Below, piece by piece: positions 17,762 to 27,176 of a stretch of DNA of 64,000 nucleotides. The notes below the pieces were generated by a model, which saw only the letters and a program-made list of their open reading frames with translations, had not been told where the DNA came from and ran no database searches. The DNA comes from Vibrio gazogenes. GTDB lineage: Bacteria > Pseudomonadota > Gammaproteobacteria > Enterobacterales > Vibrionaceae. The position numbers and the translations under genes are program-made. Numbering within the stretch: position 1 is the first letter of the stretch; the number at the start of each line of letters is the position of its first letter. The DNA is taken from NCBI RefSeq assembly GCF_023920225.1, contig NZ_CP092587.1:930001-994000 (forward strand). The letters are read 5' to 3'.

Positions 17762-20044
17762 TCATGTATCTTTGAGCAGATTCTTGATGCTTTCTTCGTT
17801 TTTATGTGAAGAATGCACTTTGATCAGTCCTTGGCTAATTGCTTGACGACAGGCTTGACGAATATTGTCGGTTGCAAAGCTGGCCGCAGGCGCATTATCG
17901 ATGGCTTTCAAGTAGACCCAATGGCTACTTTGCTCCGTGACGCTGAGTTCTCTTGAAGCACTGGTCGCCATCAGCAGGATATCCAGTAATTCTTTCTCAT
18001 TAATTGCTGTGTACGCTTTCGGTAAAAACGGATAATCGGTAATGCCGATTCGAATCAGCCGATTCAAGTGACTGGATGGCTGGAATTCATTTATCCAAGT
18101 TTGAATTTTCTCAAACAATGCTTGTGGAGACGCTTCATCGCTTTCATCGGTTTGCATGTAGTTATGCTCTACATAGACAAGGTTCGCATCCGTAAAATGA
18201 AACAGACGGGTGTGCTCATCCAGTTTGTCTTTCAGGTATTCACCAAACGCTAATTCAAGCTTGAGACCTTCTGTGTAACCATGCTCAAGATACATATTCC
18301 GCAAGAAAGGAATATCGATCATTGCAAACCGTAAACGATCACTGAGCGGTTCGTGGATTAATTCACCGATATGCCATTGCTCATAAGTATGGCTGCTCTT
18401 TTGTAGAGAAGAAGATAGGTCTTCATTCAGCATTCGCAAGTTATTCAAATGAGAGCGAGAATGCATGAACAAGTGATTGTTGAGATATTCGATCTCTTCG
18501 CTCTGCTGTCGAATGATGTAGCCACGTCGTAAAATGAGTAGAAAGAAGATAAACCCGGCCGTAAAAAGGCCGTAAGCAATATTTTGTAAATACCGATAAT
18601 GTTTTTCTTGCTGCTTCAGTGCCCGATCTTGACCGGCCAAATGTAATGTTTGTTCGACAAACATTTTTTGCTGTTTGAAAGCTTCTTCACTGATGTGATT
18701 CAACTGATTTTGCTGTCTTTGACTCAATTGGTTGTACTGACGTGAATAGTTGAGTGCCTCTAAATAGTGCCCTTGTTTCTCAGATGCCTCGGAAAGTAGC
18801 TTAAATGCCTGCATTAATGTTTGCTCATCCTGAGTCTTGCCTGCCAGCTCTGTGGACTGACGTGCCAATGTAATCGCCCGGGATGTATCTTTTTGATAAA
18901 AAGCGATCCCGGCTTTCAGGAGGAGGGTCTGTCCTTGGAGCCGGGGAAAGTTAAACTGCGCCAGTAATGGCTCGATTGCTGACAGATAATCCTCGGCCAG
19001 CGGGTAGTTGTAGAGCTGCATGTAGGTCGATGCCAGACGAATCCGTACTGCGATGAAAAGCTGCATATTGTACTGTGTGACCGAGTGATCAAGCACATTC
19101 AGATAATAGACGAGTGCCAGATTGAACTTACTTTGCCGATAGTAGATATCGCCCATCCGTTTGAGGATATCTACCAGCACGGGGGATTCCTCATACGCAT
19201 CATAAAAGTCAGCGGCTTGGGACAGATAAAGCAGTGCTCTATCAAGAACCTTGCGTTCATAAAACAGTTGAGCCAAGAGCGAATTCGTCATCGCCAGTAA
19301 TGCACTATCATTGGATTCTAATGCACTCCAATAAGCGGTCAGTAACTCAGACAGTGCTTTATTGTAACGCTTGTGATTCAGATAGTGCTTACCGACCTGA
19401 ATATGATACTCGATCTGTCTTTTGACGGATTGCGTTTTGCTGATGTAGGCTTTGGCTGCTTCATAATGGCGTTCTGCCAGTTCATTCTCATTGGATTTGG
19501 AGGCAATTTCAGCCAGAAGCATCAAAATATTATAATGAATTCTTTTACCAAGCTGTTCAGCGTTTTTAAGCTGAGCCAATTCGGCTGAGAGTTTTTTGAG
19601 CTGAGTCCGTGCCTGTTGTGCATCATGGTTGAGGAGCCAGTTGAGACGGATCTCTAACTGACAAACTTCGATTTCCAGGTAAGGTAATTGGTATTTTTGG
19701 GTTAATGCGATAGCACTTTTCAGATAGCGCAGTGCTTCATCATAATACCCTTGACGAAAGAGCGCCTGAGCCAGTATTTCCATGGCCTCAACACTCGAAT
19801 TCGGTGTGCGGATGAGATTGTCTGGGCTTTCACTGGTGATCTTCGACGGTGATTTCTCGTTGGTATCCGATAAGGTTCTTTTGGTCAGGTAAGCGGATGT
19901 GAGCGATTGTGCTTCCTTCGGCGAAATATCCAGAAGTAGATTGGCTTCTTCCAGTGTGGGAGAGGTATAAACACTCGCAAATACCACATGACAGCTACTG
20001 AGAAGCAACCATAAAGATAGCGTATTCCGGATGGTTCTGATCAT
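17762..20044 (-). CDS. Membrane TPR protein with degenerate GGDEF-like C-terminus
   Basis: The product is about 760 residues. A signal peptide (MIRTIRNTLSLWLLL, cleavage near residue 24) leads to a helical region of tetratricopeptide repeats (about 85-440), for example LAQALFRQGYYDEAL. A coiled coil and one membrane segment follow (about 486-507, ending in LLILRRG), then a cytoplasmic domain of about 200 residues. Its pattern (RLRFAMIDIPFLRNM, then FTDANLVYVEH) follows the GGDEF fold, but FTDAN replaces GGDEF, so catalysis is unlikely. The ORF continues upstream to 20191, but that would run into queF, and the ATG at 20044 begins the signal peptide. It probably senses periplasmic partners through the repeats. 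Function is unknown. Confidence 0.8.
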   Translation of the reverse strand: MIRTIRNTLSLWLLLSSCHVVFASVYTSPTLEEANLLLDISPKEAQSLTSAYLTKRTLSDTNEKSPSKITSESPDNLIRTPNSSVEAMEILAQALFRQGYYDEALRYLKSAIALTQKYQLPYLEIEVCQLEIRLNWLLNHDAQQARTQLKKLSAELAQLKNAEQLGKRIHYNILMLLAEIASKSNENELAERHYEAAKAYISKTQSVKRQIEYHIQVGKHYLNHKRYNKALSELLTAYWSALESNDSALLAMTNSLLAQLFYERKVLDRALLYLSQAADFYDAYEESPVLVDILKRMGDIYYRQSKFNLALVYYLNVLDHSVTQYNMQLFIAVRIRLASTYMQLYNYPLAEDYLSAIEPLLAQFNFPRLQGQTLLLKAGIAFYQKDTSRAITLARQSTELAGKTQDEQTLMQAFKLLSEASEKQGHYLEALNYSRQYNQLSQRQQNQLNHISEEAFKQQKMFVEQTLHLAGQDRALKQQEKHYRYLQNIAYGLFTAGFIFFLLILRRGYIIRQQSEEIEYLNNHLFMHSRSHLNNLRMLNEDLSSSLQKSSHTYEQWHIGELIHEPLSDRLRFAMIDIPFLRNMYLEHGYTEGLKLELAFGEYLKDKLDEHTRLFHFTDANLVYVEHNYMQTDESDEASPQALFEKIQTWINEFQPSSHLNRLIRIGITDYPFLPKAYTAINEKELLDILLMATSASRELSVTEQSSHWVYLKAIDNAPAASFATDNIRQACRQAISQGLIKVHSSHKNEESIKNLLKDT

Positions 20045-20067
20045 CGACGCGGTAACTCCCAGCCGGT

Positions 20068-20913
20068 TTACTGACGAGCCATACGTAAAACGCTGGCTGG
20101 CTGGTGATCTTCCGTTGAACGATAAGGATTGATATCCAGTCCGCCCCGGCGGGTATACCGAGCATAAACGGTTAATGATTGTGGCGCGCAATATTTCATC
20201 AGATCAGTGAAAATTCGTTCCACACACTGTTCATGAAACTCATTGTGTTCACGGAAAGAGATCAGGTAACGGAGTAGTGCTTCGCGATTGATCTGTCTGC
20301 CACGATAATGTATTTCAACGCTGCCCCAGTCCGGCTGATTGGTAATCAGACAATTGGATTTCAAAAGATGGCTGTGCAGGGTCTCTTCAACAAAGGTTTC
20401 CGCGGTTGCTTGCTCCAGATAGGCTGCGTTGAATGCATACTGGTCGATTTCAATATCCTGCTCGTCAATACATTCGCCTTCCATGGTGATGATGTGTTGG
20501 TGAGTAAAATCATTGACATGTCTGAGGTTCACGGTGACCTCTTCACCGGCACAGTGAGATAAATCAGCACTGAGTCTGGTTTGAACTGTTCGCCAATCGT
20601 CAAATTTTGTCTGATTCAAACTGTTTAGATAGAGTTTAAATGATTTAGATTCGATCAGATTCGGGCTGGTGGCCGGGATTGAAACGTATCCAATCGCGAC
20701 CTGTGGTAATCCTTTGGTATTGAGCCATGAAAGCTCGTAAAGCGTCCAGAGATCACACCCCTGAAACGGCAGCGGTTCCGACAAGTGCAGGTCATTCCGG
20801 TTCAAGCTTCGGGGCACTGCTTGTAGTAGTGAAGGATCATAATGACTTGCATAGACAGTATCTTGACCTAATTTAAGGTCAGCCAAGGCTTTAGTATCGG
20901 AATATTTGCTCAT
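20068..20913 (-). CDS. queF: NADPH-dependent 7-cyano-7-deazaguanine reductase QueF
   Basis: QueF reduces the nitrile of preQ0 to the amine preQ1 for queuosine in tRNA. The 281-residue length marks the long bimodular (YqcD) type. The QueF motif is present as [15 protein letters not shown] near residue 88. The catalytic cysteine lies in the C-terminal module, in [17 protein letters not shown], cited here as [11 protein letters not shown]. The start is ATG at 20913. The gene is divergent from syd, and I saw no preQ1 riboswitch in the 193-bp gap. The downstream TPR gene begins 23 bp after the queF stop and could be cotranscribed. Confidence 0.95.
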   Translation of the reverse strand: MSKYSDTKALADLKLGQDTVYASHYDPSLLQAVPRSLNRNDLHLSEPLPFQGCDLWTLYELSWLNTKGLPQVAIGYVSIPATSPNLIESKSFKLYLNSLNQTKFDDWRTVQTRLSADLSHCAGEEVTVNLRHVNDFTHQHIITMEGECIDEQDIEIDQYAFNAAYLEQATAETFVEETLHSHLLKSNCLITNQPDWGSVEIHYRGRQINREALLRYLISFREHNEFHEQCVERIFTDLMKYCAPQSLTVYARYTRRGGLDINPYRSTEDHQPASVLRMARQ

Positions 20914-21106
20914 GCTCAGGACTAAATTCGTTTAGAATACCGAGAATTTTACGCAATCCCCCCGCCAATGTCATTAGGCGTGGGCTGTCTTCGTGAAATG
21001 ATTGGGAAATTACCGGAGAAAATCGAATCATGAGCGGAGCGCGATTGCTTTCTTTAGCTCGAACTGAAGAAAATGGCGGTATCACAGTGATAACTCGGAG
21101 AATAAC

Positions 21107-21655
21107 ATGAGTGAAATGGTTCTATCATCATCCCTGACGCGGTTTTGTCAGCGTTATTTAGTGGCATATCAACAGGAACATGGTTCTTTGCCAATGAATA
21201 CCGAATTAGCGGATTGGCCGTCGCCTTGTATTGATGATAAACAAGGTGACATTGTGTACTGGCAGCCCGTTAGTCGAAGTGAACCCGCGGACTTTTCAAA
21301 TGTAGAGCAGGCGATTGATCTGAATTTTCATGAGGCGATCAAAGCGTTTTATGGCACGCAGTTTTGTGCTGATATGGAAGCGCGTTGGCAAGGCGAGTCA
21401 TTAACGTTACTGCAAGTCTGGAGTGATGCTGATTTTGCTCGGTTGCAGGAGAATATTCTAGGGCATTTGGTCACCCAGCGCCGTTTGAAGATCAAACCCA
21501 CTGTATTTATCGCTTCTACTGATGCAGAACTCGATGTGATTTCGATTTGTAATTTGAGCGGTGAGGTCATTCTGGAGCGTCTCGGTACATCAAAACGGGA
21601 CATACTGGCACCGACACTCGATGCTTTTTTAGAACAATTAGAACCAATGGTGTAA
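21107..21655 (+). CDS. syd: SecY-interacting protein Syd
   Basis: Syd is a soluble, acidic protein that binds the cytoplasmic face of SecY and is thought to check proper SecYEG assembly. The 182-residue length and family segments match, for example [20 protein letters not shown] near 8-27 (cited in part as [11 protein letters not shown]) and the aspartate-rich central part. There is no signal peptide. GGAG precedes the ATG by six bases. It is followed immediately by the DUF2310 gene, whose start overlaps or abuts the syd stop, so the two likely form an operon. E. coli also has syd beside queF. Confidence 0.93.
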   Translation: MSEMVLSSSLTRFCQRYLVAYQQEHGSLPMNTELADWPSPCIDDKQGDIVYWQPVSRSEPADFSNVEQAIDLNFHEAIKAFYGTQFCADMEARWQGESLTLLQVWSDADFARLQENILGHLVTQRRLKIKPTVFIASTDAELDVISICNLSGEVILERLGTSKRDILAPTLDAFLEQLEPMV

Positions 21656-21658
21656 GTG

Positions 21659-22435
21659 ATGTACGTTGTTGAACTCCAGTTTGAATGTTTTGATAACACC
21701 ACGGTTGCGGCCGTTGAAGGGGTGATTTCCGGTTTACTGGAAGCTCTGCGGTTTAACGGTCAGATTTTGGGGCGGGAATTCCCCGTGGTGATGGGGGACG
21801 GTGAGTTCTTTGTCCGAGCGGTATGTGCTGAAAAACAGAGTTTGCATCCGAATCATCACTCCGATTTTGTCCGCAGATGTATCGCAAGGCTGGCTGGGGC
21901 GAGTTTGCTCGCCCCGAAAGTTCGTGTTCTGGGGCGAGATATTCACTCCGAGCAAACGGACCCCGATGAGCCACGTGAGTGGCAGGTACTATATACCACC
22001 TATGTTCATACTTGCTCCCCCTTACGGAATGGTGACACGCTCTTGCCGATACCTTTATACCGCATTCCTGCGACATTCAATGGTGATCATAAAGCGGTGA
22101 TTAAATGGCAGACGGAGTGGCAAGCCTGTGATGAGATCCAGATGGCCGGTGGCTGTCAGGCTGAACATGCCGCTTTAAAAGAGATGATGCTGCCGGACAG
22201 TGATTTGTTCCGGCGTGGCTGGGATTTGCGTGGACGTATTGAGTATTTGACGAAAATCCCCACTTACTTCTATCAGTACCGTGTCGGTGGGACCAGTTTG
22301 GAAAGTGAACAGCATCGTCGTTGTCCAAAATGTGGTGGTGAATGGCGGTTAGCCGAACCCCTGCACGATATTTTCCATTTCAAATGCGATTCATGCCGGA
22401 TTGTTTCGAATCTGTCGTGGGATTACCTGAAGTAA
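21659..22435 (+). CDS. Zn-ribbon-containing DUF2310 family protein
   Basis: This encodes a 258-residue soluble protein of the DUF2310 family, described as a zinc-ribbon, possibly nucleic-acid-binding protein. The ribbon is at the C-terminus: CPKCGGEW, then CDSC about 23 residues later. The N-terminal part is a predicted alpha/beta domain without a signal peptide. Two starts exist, GTG at 21656 and ATG at 21659, and I prefer the ATG. It lies 3 bp after syd, so it is probably coupled to it. Its partner and role are unknown. Confidence 0.85.
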   Translation: MYVVELQFECFDNTTVAAVEGVISGLLEALRFNGQILGREFPVVMGDGEFFVRAVCAEKQSLHPNHHSDFVRRCIARLAGASLLAPKVRVLGRDIHSEQTDPDEPREWQVLYTTYVHTCSPLRNGDTLLPIPLYRIPATFNGDHKAVIKWQTEWQACDEIQMAGGCQAEHAALKEMMLPDSDLFRRGWDLRGRIEYLTKIPTYFYQYRVGGTSLESEQHRRCPKCGGEWRLAEPLHDIFHFKCDSCRIVSNLSWDYLK

Positions 22436-22457
22436 GTCATTATAAAAATGAAGCAAT

Positions 22458-22482
22458 AAAAAAGGGCAGATGCCCTTTTTTG
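22458..22482. terminator. Bidirectional terminator between the DUF2310 gene and metQ
   Basis: AAAAAAGGGCA and TGCCCTTTTTT flank a two-base loop. It can stop both the syd transcript and the minus-strand metNIQ transcript that ends 45 bp away. Confidence 0.8.
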
Positions 22483-22526
22483 TCTTGGTACGAATGTTGT
22501 TATCGCGTTGACGGCAACACTTGGTT

Positions 22527-23336
22527 TTACCAGCCTTTTACAACACCGTCATTGAAGATTTTCATCGCAGCATTATAGACTTCATCGGTCTGATAAGCTT
22601 TAACGAAGTTTTGTACATTTTCGTCGTTGACGTTGTTTTCACGCGCGACGATCAGATTCACGTATGGTGACTCTTTGTCTTCGACAAACAGACCATCTTT
22701 TTCCGGAGAAAGGTGTAATTGGCTGGCAAACGTTGTATTGATAACCGCAATGGCTACATCATCGAGTGAACGTGGCAGTTGTGCTGCATCTAATTCCAGG
22801 ATTTCTAACTGCTTCGGATTTTTCACAATATCTTGTACGGTTGCTTTCAGACCAACACCATCGCGTAAGGTAATCAGACCTTGCTGCTGAAGGAGGATCA
22901 GAGAGCGGCCAAGGTTGGTTGGATCATTTGGTACGGCAATCCGATCACCTTCTTTTAGTGCATCAACTGATTTGATTTTTTTGGAGTATCCGGCAATCGG
23001 ATAAACGAATGTATTGCCGGCAATCTTTAATTTGTAACCCCGATCGGCAATTTGTTGGTCCAGATATGGTTTATGCTGGAATGCGTTTACATCCACAGAA
23101 CCATCGTCCAGTGCTGCATTAGGCGTGACGTAATCGGTGAATGTAACCAGCTCAACATCAAGATTGTATTTATCTTTTGCCACTTTCTTCGCAACTTCGG
23201 CAACTTGTGCTTCCGCACCGGCAATCACACCCACTTTGATTTTATTATTGTCGGCAGTTTTATCACCACAGCCGGCGAGCACAAGTGCTGAAGCTGCCGT
23301 AGCAATCGTGAGTAACCCCTTTAGACTTAATTTCAT
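22527..23336 (-). CDS. metQ: Methionine ABC transporter substrate-binding lipoprotein MetQ
   Basis: MetQ captures D- and L-methionine in the periplasm for the MetNI importer. The 269-residue precursor has a lipoprotein signal with lipobox LAGC, acylated at Cys23. The mature NlpA-family sequence includes KVGVIAGAEAQVAEV near 33-47 and AFQHKPYLDQQ. It is the last gene of metN-metI-metQ, 72 bp after metI. The leader between them has no strong terminator. The MetJ site upstream of metN should control the whole operon. Confidence 0.95.
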   Translation of the reverse strand: MKLSLKGLLTIATAASALVLAGCGDKTADNNKIKVGVIAGAEAQVAEVAKKVAKDKYNLDVELVTFTDYVTPNAALDDGSVDVNAFQHKPYLDQQIADRGYKLKIAGNTFVYPIAGYSKKIKSVDALKEGDRIAVPNDPTNLGRSLILLQQQGLITLRDGVGLKATVQDIVKNPKQLEILELDAAQLPRSLDDVAIAVINTTFASQLHLSPEKDGLFVEDKESPYVNLIVARENNVNDENVQNFVKAYQTDEVYNAAMKIFNDGVVKGW

Positions 23337-23408
23337 AAACTTCTCCTTGGCTTAATCCTGAGTGATGATCATCGATCATCGATGTTTTTATTGTTGATTT
23401 ATGGTTGC

Positions 23409-24086
23409 TTATCTATGGTCAACCCGGCGTACGATGGCATCGCCAATCGACTGAATTATCTGAACGAGAACAATGAGCATCACGACAGTCACAGCCATGA
23501 CGGTAATGTCATAACGGTAGAAACCATAACGAATCGCCACATCACCGAGGCCGCCCCCGCCAACGGTGCCTGCCATTGCCGAGTAACTCACCAGTGTCAC
23601 TAGCGTGATGGTGACGGCGTTAAGAATCGTTGGCATCGCTTCCGGTAACAGCACTTTGGTGATAATTTGCAGCGGTTTCGCGCCCATGGCTTGGGCTGCT
23701 TCAACGAGACCGGCAGGGACTTCCAACAGGGCTCCTTCAATCAGTCGGGCAACAAATGGAATCGCGCCGATGGTCAATGGCACGATTGCCGCTGTTGTGC
23801 CGATAAATGTGCCGATCAATAGTTTGGTTAACGGGATAATTGCGACCATCAAGACCAAAAACGGTACTGAGCGACCGATGTTGACCACTGCGCCTAACAC
23901 ACGGTTAAAGCGTCGGTTTTCCATGAGTCCCCTCGGTTTTGTGATATGCAAAATAACACCGAGTGGAATGCCGACGAGAAAGCCGACCAAGCCTGAGATG
24001 GCAACCATATAGACCGTTTGCCAAGTGGCATTCAAAATCAGGTGACTGTTTTGGCTGACCCAGTCAACGATGAGGTTAATTGACAT
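23409..24086 (-). CDS. metI: Methionine ABC transporter permease MetI
   Basis: MetI is the membrane subunit of the methionine importer. The 225-residue protein has five predicted membrane segments and the permease EAA loop around [14 protein letters not shown], which docks on MetN. An in-frame TTG at 24092 would add two residues. The ATG at 24086 is preferred because GAGG lies nine bases upstream within metN. The start overlaps the metN stop by 11 nt. It is strongly colinear with E. coli MetI, including [17 protein letters not shown]. Confidence 0.95.
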   Translation of the reverse strand: MSINLIVDWVSQNSHLILNATWQTVYMVAISGLVGFLVGIPLGVILHITKPRGLMENRRFNRVLGAVVNIGRSVPFLVLMVAIIPLTKLLIGTFIGTTAAIVPLTIGAIPFVARLIEGALLEVPAGLVEAAQAMGAKPLQIITKVLLPEAMPTILNAVTITLVTLVSYSAMAGTVGGGGLGDVAIRYGFYRYDITVMAVTVVMLIVLVQIIQSIGDAIVRRVDHR

Positions 24087-25110
24087 ACCCAAGGACCTCT
24101 ACTTTTACATGCTGTGAACGGAGATATTCGATTGCGGATTGAGTGTTTGCATCTTCGCCAAAGAGTTCTGCGACCAACATGCCAAATTTAACCCCACCGG
24201 CATAATCGAGATCAGAACTGAGAATGTTCACATCCACATTAAAATCCCGTGAGATATGTGAAACCAACGGGGCATCAACCGTGGCACCGGTGAACTCCAT
24301 TCGAACGAGCGGATAGCTACTCGGAATACGTTCCGGATGAAGACGACTTTCATAATCTTCCGGAATCGATAAATCCAGTGTCGAACGGATAAACTGGTGA
24401 GCGAGTTCTGTTTTCGGATGGGCAAAAATATCGCTGATACTGCCTTTCTCAACCAACTCACCGTCGCCGATGATTGCGACTTCGTGACAGATACTTTTAA
24501 CCACATCCATTTCATGCGTAATCAGCAAAATCGTGATATCTAACTGACGATTAATCTGTCTGAGCAGTTGTAAAATCGATTGGGTCGTAGCCGGATCCAG
24601 TGCACTGGTGGCTTCATCACAGAGCAGCACTTTGGGGTCACTCGCTAATGCGCGTGCAATCGCGACGCGCTGTTTTTGCCCGCCACTGAGGTTGGATGGA
24701 TATGCCTGTTTCTTGTCGTCAAGGCCGACAAGTGTCAGCAATTTATTCACTTTATTATGGATATATTGCTGATTATGGCCAGCAAGTTCTAGCGGTAGGG
24801 CAATATTGTCAAATACAGTTCGGGATGATAACAGATTAAAATGCTGGAAGATCATACCGATATTGCGTCTGGCCTGACAGAGCTGAGCTGCGCTCAATTT
24901 GGTCAGGTCAACACCGTCAACAATGACTTCACCACTGGTGGGGGATTCCAGCATATTGACACAGCGTATCAGCGTACTTTTCCCTGCACCGGAAGAGCCG
25001 ATCACACCGAAAATGGTCCCTTGCCGGATATGGAGATTAATGTCTTTTAGGGCGAGTATTTGATTGTCGCCTTGACCGAACATTTTATTGACGTGATTTA
25101 TTTCAATCAT
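24076..25110 (-). CDS. metN: Methionine ABC transporter ATP-binding protein MetN
   Basis: MetN is the ATPase of the methionine importer. The 344-residue protein has Walker [10 protein letters not shown] near 38-46, signature [15 protein letters not shown] and Walker [14 protein letters not shown]. The C-terminal NIL domain (about 260-344) binds methionine and inhibits transport when the cell is replete. It is the first gene of the operon. The upstream region holds a perfect two-unit Met box and a matching promoter. Confidence 0.96.
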   Translation of the reverse strand: MIEINHVNKMFGQGDNQILALKDINLHIRQGTIFGVIGSSGAGKSTLIRCVNMLESPTSGEVIVDGVDLTKLSAAQLCQARRNIGMIFQHFNLLSSRTVFDNIALPLELAGHNQQYIHNKVNKLLTLVGLDDKKQAYPSNLSGGQKQRVAIARALASDPKVLLCDEATSALDPATTQSILQLLRQINRQLDITILLITHEMDVVKSICHEVAIIGDGELVEKGSISDIFAHPKTELAHQFIRSTLDLSIPEDYESRLHPERIPSSYPLVRMEFTGATVDAPLVSHISRDFNVDVNILSSDLDYAGGVKFGMLVAELFGEDANTQSAIEYLRSQHVKVEVLGYVN

Positions 25111-25243
25111 TAGAAACCCTGACTAGGACGTACTTAGCTTATTCATTGAATTGCGTCTCAGATGACAAACTGTACGCTGAGACATGGTGTGTTGAGATAT
25201 GAAATCGTGTTCAACCAGAACAACACCTGCGATTTGGTAGTGG

Positions 25244-25272
25244 ATGCTATGGCTTCATGATAATGAAGTCAA
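25244..25272 (-). promoter_or_regulatory. Candidate promoter of metNIQ
   Basis: On the minus strand TTGACT (25267-25272) and TAGCAT (25244-25249) are 17 bp apart. The MetJ box lies seven bases further upstream, overlapping the region polymerase contacts. The leader before metN would be about 125 nt. Confidence 0.5.
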
Positions 25273-25279
25273 TCATTTT

Positions 25280-25295
25280 CGACGTCTAGACGTCT
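25280..25295. promoter_or_regulatory. MetJ operator (two adjacent Met boxes)
   Basis: The sequence CGACGTCTAGACGTCT is two tandem 8-bp Met boxes (consensus AGACGTCT), with a single mismatch at the first base. MetJ dimers bound to S-adenosylmethionine occupy such arrays cooperatively and repress methionine genes. Confidence 0.85.
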
Positions 25296-25432
25296 AAAAG
25301 TACTATTGTCGTCATTTGTTCGGAAAAAAGCAATCAAAAAACTGAAACGTGATACAAAGGGGATTTGGGTGTATCTCCGCCAGTGAGTTTGAGTATAATA
25401 GCCCACATTAATCAGTCCGATGGGGTAAAGCC

Positions 25433-25987
25433 TTGGCTAAACCAGCAGTGTTTTTGGATCGCGATGGTGTGATCAATATTGATAGTGGTTATGTTCATGA
25501 TGAGCATGATTTCCATTTCATTGATGGGGTTTTTGAGGCAACAAAACGCTTGAAGGAGATGGGATATCTTTTAGTGGTGGTCACCAATCAAGCGGGTATC
25601 GCGCGAGGTTTGTTTAGCGAAGATCGCTTTTTGAGCCTGACTCAGTGGATGGACTGGAATTTTATTGATCACGGGGTTGAGTTGGATGGGATTTATTATT
25701 GTCCTCACCATCCTGAGCATGGTCTCGATAAATATAAGCAGGCGTGCGACTGTCGCAAACCCCAACCCGGTATGTTTATCTCTGCGCGTGATTTTCTCAA
25801 TATCGATATGGCAAATTCGGTGATGGTTGGTGATAAACCATCAGACTTGATTGCAGCCCAGGCCGCAGGGGTTAGCACTTCAATTCTGGTCCGCACCGGA
25901 AAACCGATCACTGAAGACGGCGAATCACTTGCTGATGTTGTGCTTGCGAGTATCAAAGACGTTCCGGCTTATCTGGCGGCTCGTTGA
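25433..25987 (+). CDS. gmhB: D-glycero-beta-D-manno-heptose 1,7-bisphosphate 7-phosphatase GmhB
   Basis: GmhB removes the 7-phosphate of heptose bisphosphate in the ADP-heptose pathway for the LPS inner core. The 184-residue HAD phosphatase has the DxDG motif (FLDRDGVIN, residues 7-15), [11 protein letters not shown] as motif II, and [16 protein letters not shown] late. The zinc loop is CPHHPEHG followed by CDCRKPQPG. The start is TTG at 25433 with GGGGTAAAG upstream, and no ATG is available in the right place. It is divergent from metN and precedes treR by 47 bp without obvious functional linkage. Confidence 0.94.
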   Translation: MAKPAVFLDRDGVINIDSGYVHDEHDFHFIDGVFEATKRLKEMGYLLVVVTNQAGIARGLFSEDRFLSLTQWMDWNFIDHGVELDGIYYCPHHPEHGLDKYKQACDCRKPQPGMFISARDFLNIDMANSVMVGDKPSDLIAAQAAGVSTSILVRTGKPITEDGESLADVVLASIKDVPAYLAAR

Positions 25988-26034
25988 TATGATCACTGTA
26001 TTACCGCTTCCGGCCGGAGTGAATTGAATTATTC

Positions 26035-26988
26035 ATGAATCATAAGAAGTTAACTATTCTTGATGTTGCCAGACTAGCCGGGGTCGGAAAATCGACCGTG
26101 TCCCGGGTGTTGACTCAGGATGAAAGAGTGAGTCCTGAAACTCGGGCTAAAGTTCTGGAAGTGATTGAAAATTCTGGTTATTCGCCTTCAAAGTCTGCTC
26201 AGTCAATGCGAGGGGGCAGCCAGAAAGTCGTTGGTATTATTATTTCGAGACTGGAGTCTTCCTCTGAAAGCCGGGTTGTGAGTCAGATTCTGTCTGTTTT
26301 ATATCAGCGTGGTTTTGATGTGGTGATCATGGAAAGCCAGTTCAGTCATGAGAAAACCGCAGAACATCTCTCGGTCTTGGCTAAGCGCCATGTAGATGGC
26401 GTGATTGTTTTTGGTTTCTCAGGTCTGGATTTATCGGTTTTGCAGGCATGGCAATATAAGTCTGTTGTGTTTGCCATGGAATCGGAACAGATCTCGACCA
26501 TCAATTATGATAACAGCCAGATGATTTGGTCCTGTCTGGATTATTTGAGTCAACAGTCGTTATCGGATATCGCCTTCATCGGGGTCGATCCGGCAGATAA
26601 AACCACAGGTCAGCAACGTTTGGATGCATACTGTCAGTGGTGTAAACAATCCGGTATGGCACCGAATTATCAGACTGGGCAACTGAGCTTTGACAGTGCC
26701 TATACGCTGGTCGACCGGGTGATGCATGAATCATTACAGGCGATTGTCTGTGCCAGTGATTCTATTGCCATGGGGGTGATGAAGCGCCTTCAGGAACTGT
26801 CCCGGGAAGATATCGTCGTGACCAGTGTTGGCCGGAGCGAGTTGCTTTCTTTTTTGTTTCCAGATATTTACAGTGTTGATCCGGGATATGAAGCCGCAGG
26901 CCAGCAGGCTGCCGAGCTCTTAATCGAACATATCGAAGGTCAGAAAACCATCCGGCATCTAGTGCTGTCACCACACCCTACCAAGTGA
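26035..26988 (+). CDS. treR: Trehalose operon repressor TreR (LacI family)
   Basis: TreR is the LacI-type repressor of treBC, released by trehalose 6-phosphate. The 317-residue protein has an N-terminal helix-turn-helix (about 6-27, LTILDVARLAGVGKSTVS) and a periplasmic-binding-like sensor domain. It sits just upstream of treB on the same strand, as in E. coli. Two GGGA-N4-TCCC palindromes like the enterobacterial TreR operator lie between treR and treB, which supports the name over other LacI members. The stop is 188 bp before treB. Confidence 0.93.
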   Translation: MNHKKLTILDVARLAGVGKSTVSRVLTQDERVSPETRAKVLEVIENSGYSPSKSAQSMRGGSQKVVGIIISRLESSSESRVVSQILSVLYQRGFDVVIMESQFSHEKTAEHLSVLAKRHVDGVIVFGFSGLDLSVLQAWQYKSVVFAMESEQISTINYDNSQMIWSCLDYLSQQSLSDIAFIGVDPADKTTGQQRLDAYCQWCKQSGMAPNYQTGQLSFDSAYTLVDRVMHESLQAIVCASDSIAMGVMKRLQELSREDIVVTSVGRSELLSFLFPDIYSVDPGYEAAGQQAAELLIEHIEGQKTIRHLVLSPHPTK

Positions 26989-27027
26989 GATCTACTTCTC
27001 ATCATCCCGACTGATATTTTTCTCTGG

Positions 27028-27043
27028 TGTGATCTTTTTCATG
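27028..27043 (+). promoter_or_regulatory. Possible CRP-binding site upstream of treB
   Basis: TGTGA at 27028-27032 is followed after six bases by TCATG, against the consensus TGTGA-N6-TCACA. One half-site is perfect and the other is poor. PTS sugar operons are usually CRP-activated, so the site is plausible but unproven. Confidence 0.35.
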
Positions 27044-27046
27044 CTA

Positions 27047-27060
27047 TGGGACTGTTCCCA
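27047..27060. promoter_or_regulatory. TreR operator 1
   Basis: TGGGACTGTTCCCA has palindromic arms GGGA and TCCC and matches the TreR operator core GGGAACGTTCCC at most positions. Confidence 0.75.
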
Positions 27061-27100
27061 TTTATTTTGGTTTCAGTTATGTCATGATTGTTCTGTGTTG

Positions 27101-27114
27101 TGGGAATGTTCCCA
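27101..27114. promoter_or_regulatory. TreR operator 2
   Basis: TGGGAATGTTCCCA is a near-perfect palindrome and is closer to the TreR consensus than operator 1. Its centre is 54 bp from that of operator 1, about five helical turns, so both face the same side of the DNA and looping is possible. Confidence 0.8.
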
Positions 27115-27176
27115 TGACTGTGACGAATGACGATAACAATCGGACATACGCTGTATGCAAAGTATGAGAGGTCAAT

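Noticed and set aside
20045..20191. Longer N-terminus of the TPR protein
   Set aside because: It would overlap the end of queF, and the ATG at 20044 starts a clear signal peptide.
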